6,354 nucleotides of DNA. It comes from Eubacterium sp. GTDB lineage: Bacteria; Bacillota; Clostridia; Peptostreptococcales; Anaerovoracaceae. The DNA lies in contig JAFOKI010000224.1 in NCBI GenBank assembly GCA_017419895.1, forward strand, positions 1-6,354, written 5' to 3'. A program made the position numbers and the translations under genes. Each line of letters begins with the position of its first letter. Position 1 is the first letter of the stretch. The notes beneath the pieces were generated by a model. The model saw only the letters and a program-made list of their open reading frames with translations, did not search any database and was not told where the DNA came from. Positions 6,144 through 6,354 of this stretch are shown in pieces.

Positions 6144-6354
6144 ATGAACAGATCGATTTTAAATGACAAAAGATTCAGGATCGCGATCCTGATTTTGGTG
6201 GATTTGGCCATCGTCGCTTTCAGCACGTGGGTCAGTCTTTTGATGCGTTTTCCTGTCGGGAACGTACCGGTTAGATACAGCACGGCGGCTATGCATGCAA
6301 TAGTTATCGACATGCTGATAACGGTCGGTGTGCTTTGGGCGTTTAGGCTTTATC
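6144..6354 (+). CDS. Membrane N-terminus, probably CapD/FlaA1-type polysaccharide biosynthesis protein, 5' part only
   Basis: Seventy codons are visible before the window end cuts the gene. A basic start (MNRSILNDKRFR) leads into a hydrophobic helix at ~12-34 containing an early Asp (LILVDLAIV), then LLMRFP (33-38), a short VPVRYS loop, a second helix at ~49-67, and WAFRLY at the cut. The pattern Asp in helix 1, Arg-Phe at its end, a P..Y loop, and F.LY after helix 2 matches the four-helix membrane domain preceding the SDR catalytic domain in CapD/EpsC/PglF-type UDP-sugar dehydratases/epimerases for capsule, EPS or glycan precursors. An undecaprenyl-phosphate sugar transferase has a similar-looking membrane start and cannot be excluded. 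An in-frame TAA at 6138-6140 makes ATG 6144 the first possible start; later GTG/TTG codons fall inside helix 1. Proximity to the LTA synthase-like gene fits a cell-envelope role. Confidence 0.62.
   Translation, partial: MNRSILNDKRFRIAILILVDLAIVAFSTWVSLLMRFPVGNVPVRYSTAAMHAIVIDMLITVGVLWAFRLY

Overview
The window reads as chromosomal DNA of a low-to-mid GC Gram-positive anaerobe, most likely a member of Clostridia (Bacillota). The reasons are a BspA-type leucine-rich-repeat surface protein with a lysine-rich Ig-like tail, a stand-alone LUD-domain protein with the Cys-rich tail seen in clostridial homologues, and a large LTA-synthase-type membrane sulfatase. The genus cannot be fixed from sequence alone. 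All supported genes lie on the + strand, and I see no rRNA, tRNA, CRISPR, insertion sequence or phage gene.

Layout. (1) Bases 1-619 hold the 3' end of a secreted cell-surface protein, closed by a clear intrinsic terminator at 644-671. (2) An AT-rich intergenic region (620-769) carries two inverted repeats and a near-consensus sigma-A promoter placed so close to the next ATG that the mRNA is probably leaderless. (3) rarA (770-2101) encodes the AAA+ replication-fork ATPase. It is followed after 40 bp, with no terminator between, by a LUD-domain gene (2142-2786) that has the best Shine-Dalgarno sequence in the window. (4) A perfect 12-bp GC-rich hairpin without a U-tract (2815-2842) separates these from a TetR-type regulator (2883-3467). 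(5) After 53 bp comes an 837-residue LTA synthase-like phosphoglycerol-transferase-type enzyme (3521-6034), with seven predicted membrane helices and an unusual extracytoplasmic domain after the first helix. (6) A second SD-less, probably leaderless promoter (6106-6134) drives the start of a membrane protein that looks like the N-terminus of a CapD/FlaA1-type nucleotide-sugar dehydratase/epimerase, cut by the window end.

Working together: the right half (TetR regulator, LTA synthase-like enzyme, CapD-like protein) looks like the edge of a cell-envelope polymer region, while rarA and LUD look like an independent housekeeping transcription unit. I found no convincing new multi-gene system. The items most worth a second look are the paired leaderless promoter arrangements, the palindrome sitting on the rarA -35 box, the U-less hairpin before tetR, and the unassigned extracellular domain of the LTA synthase-like protein.
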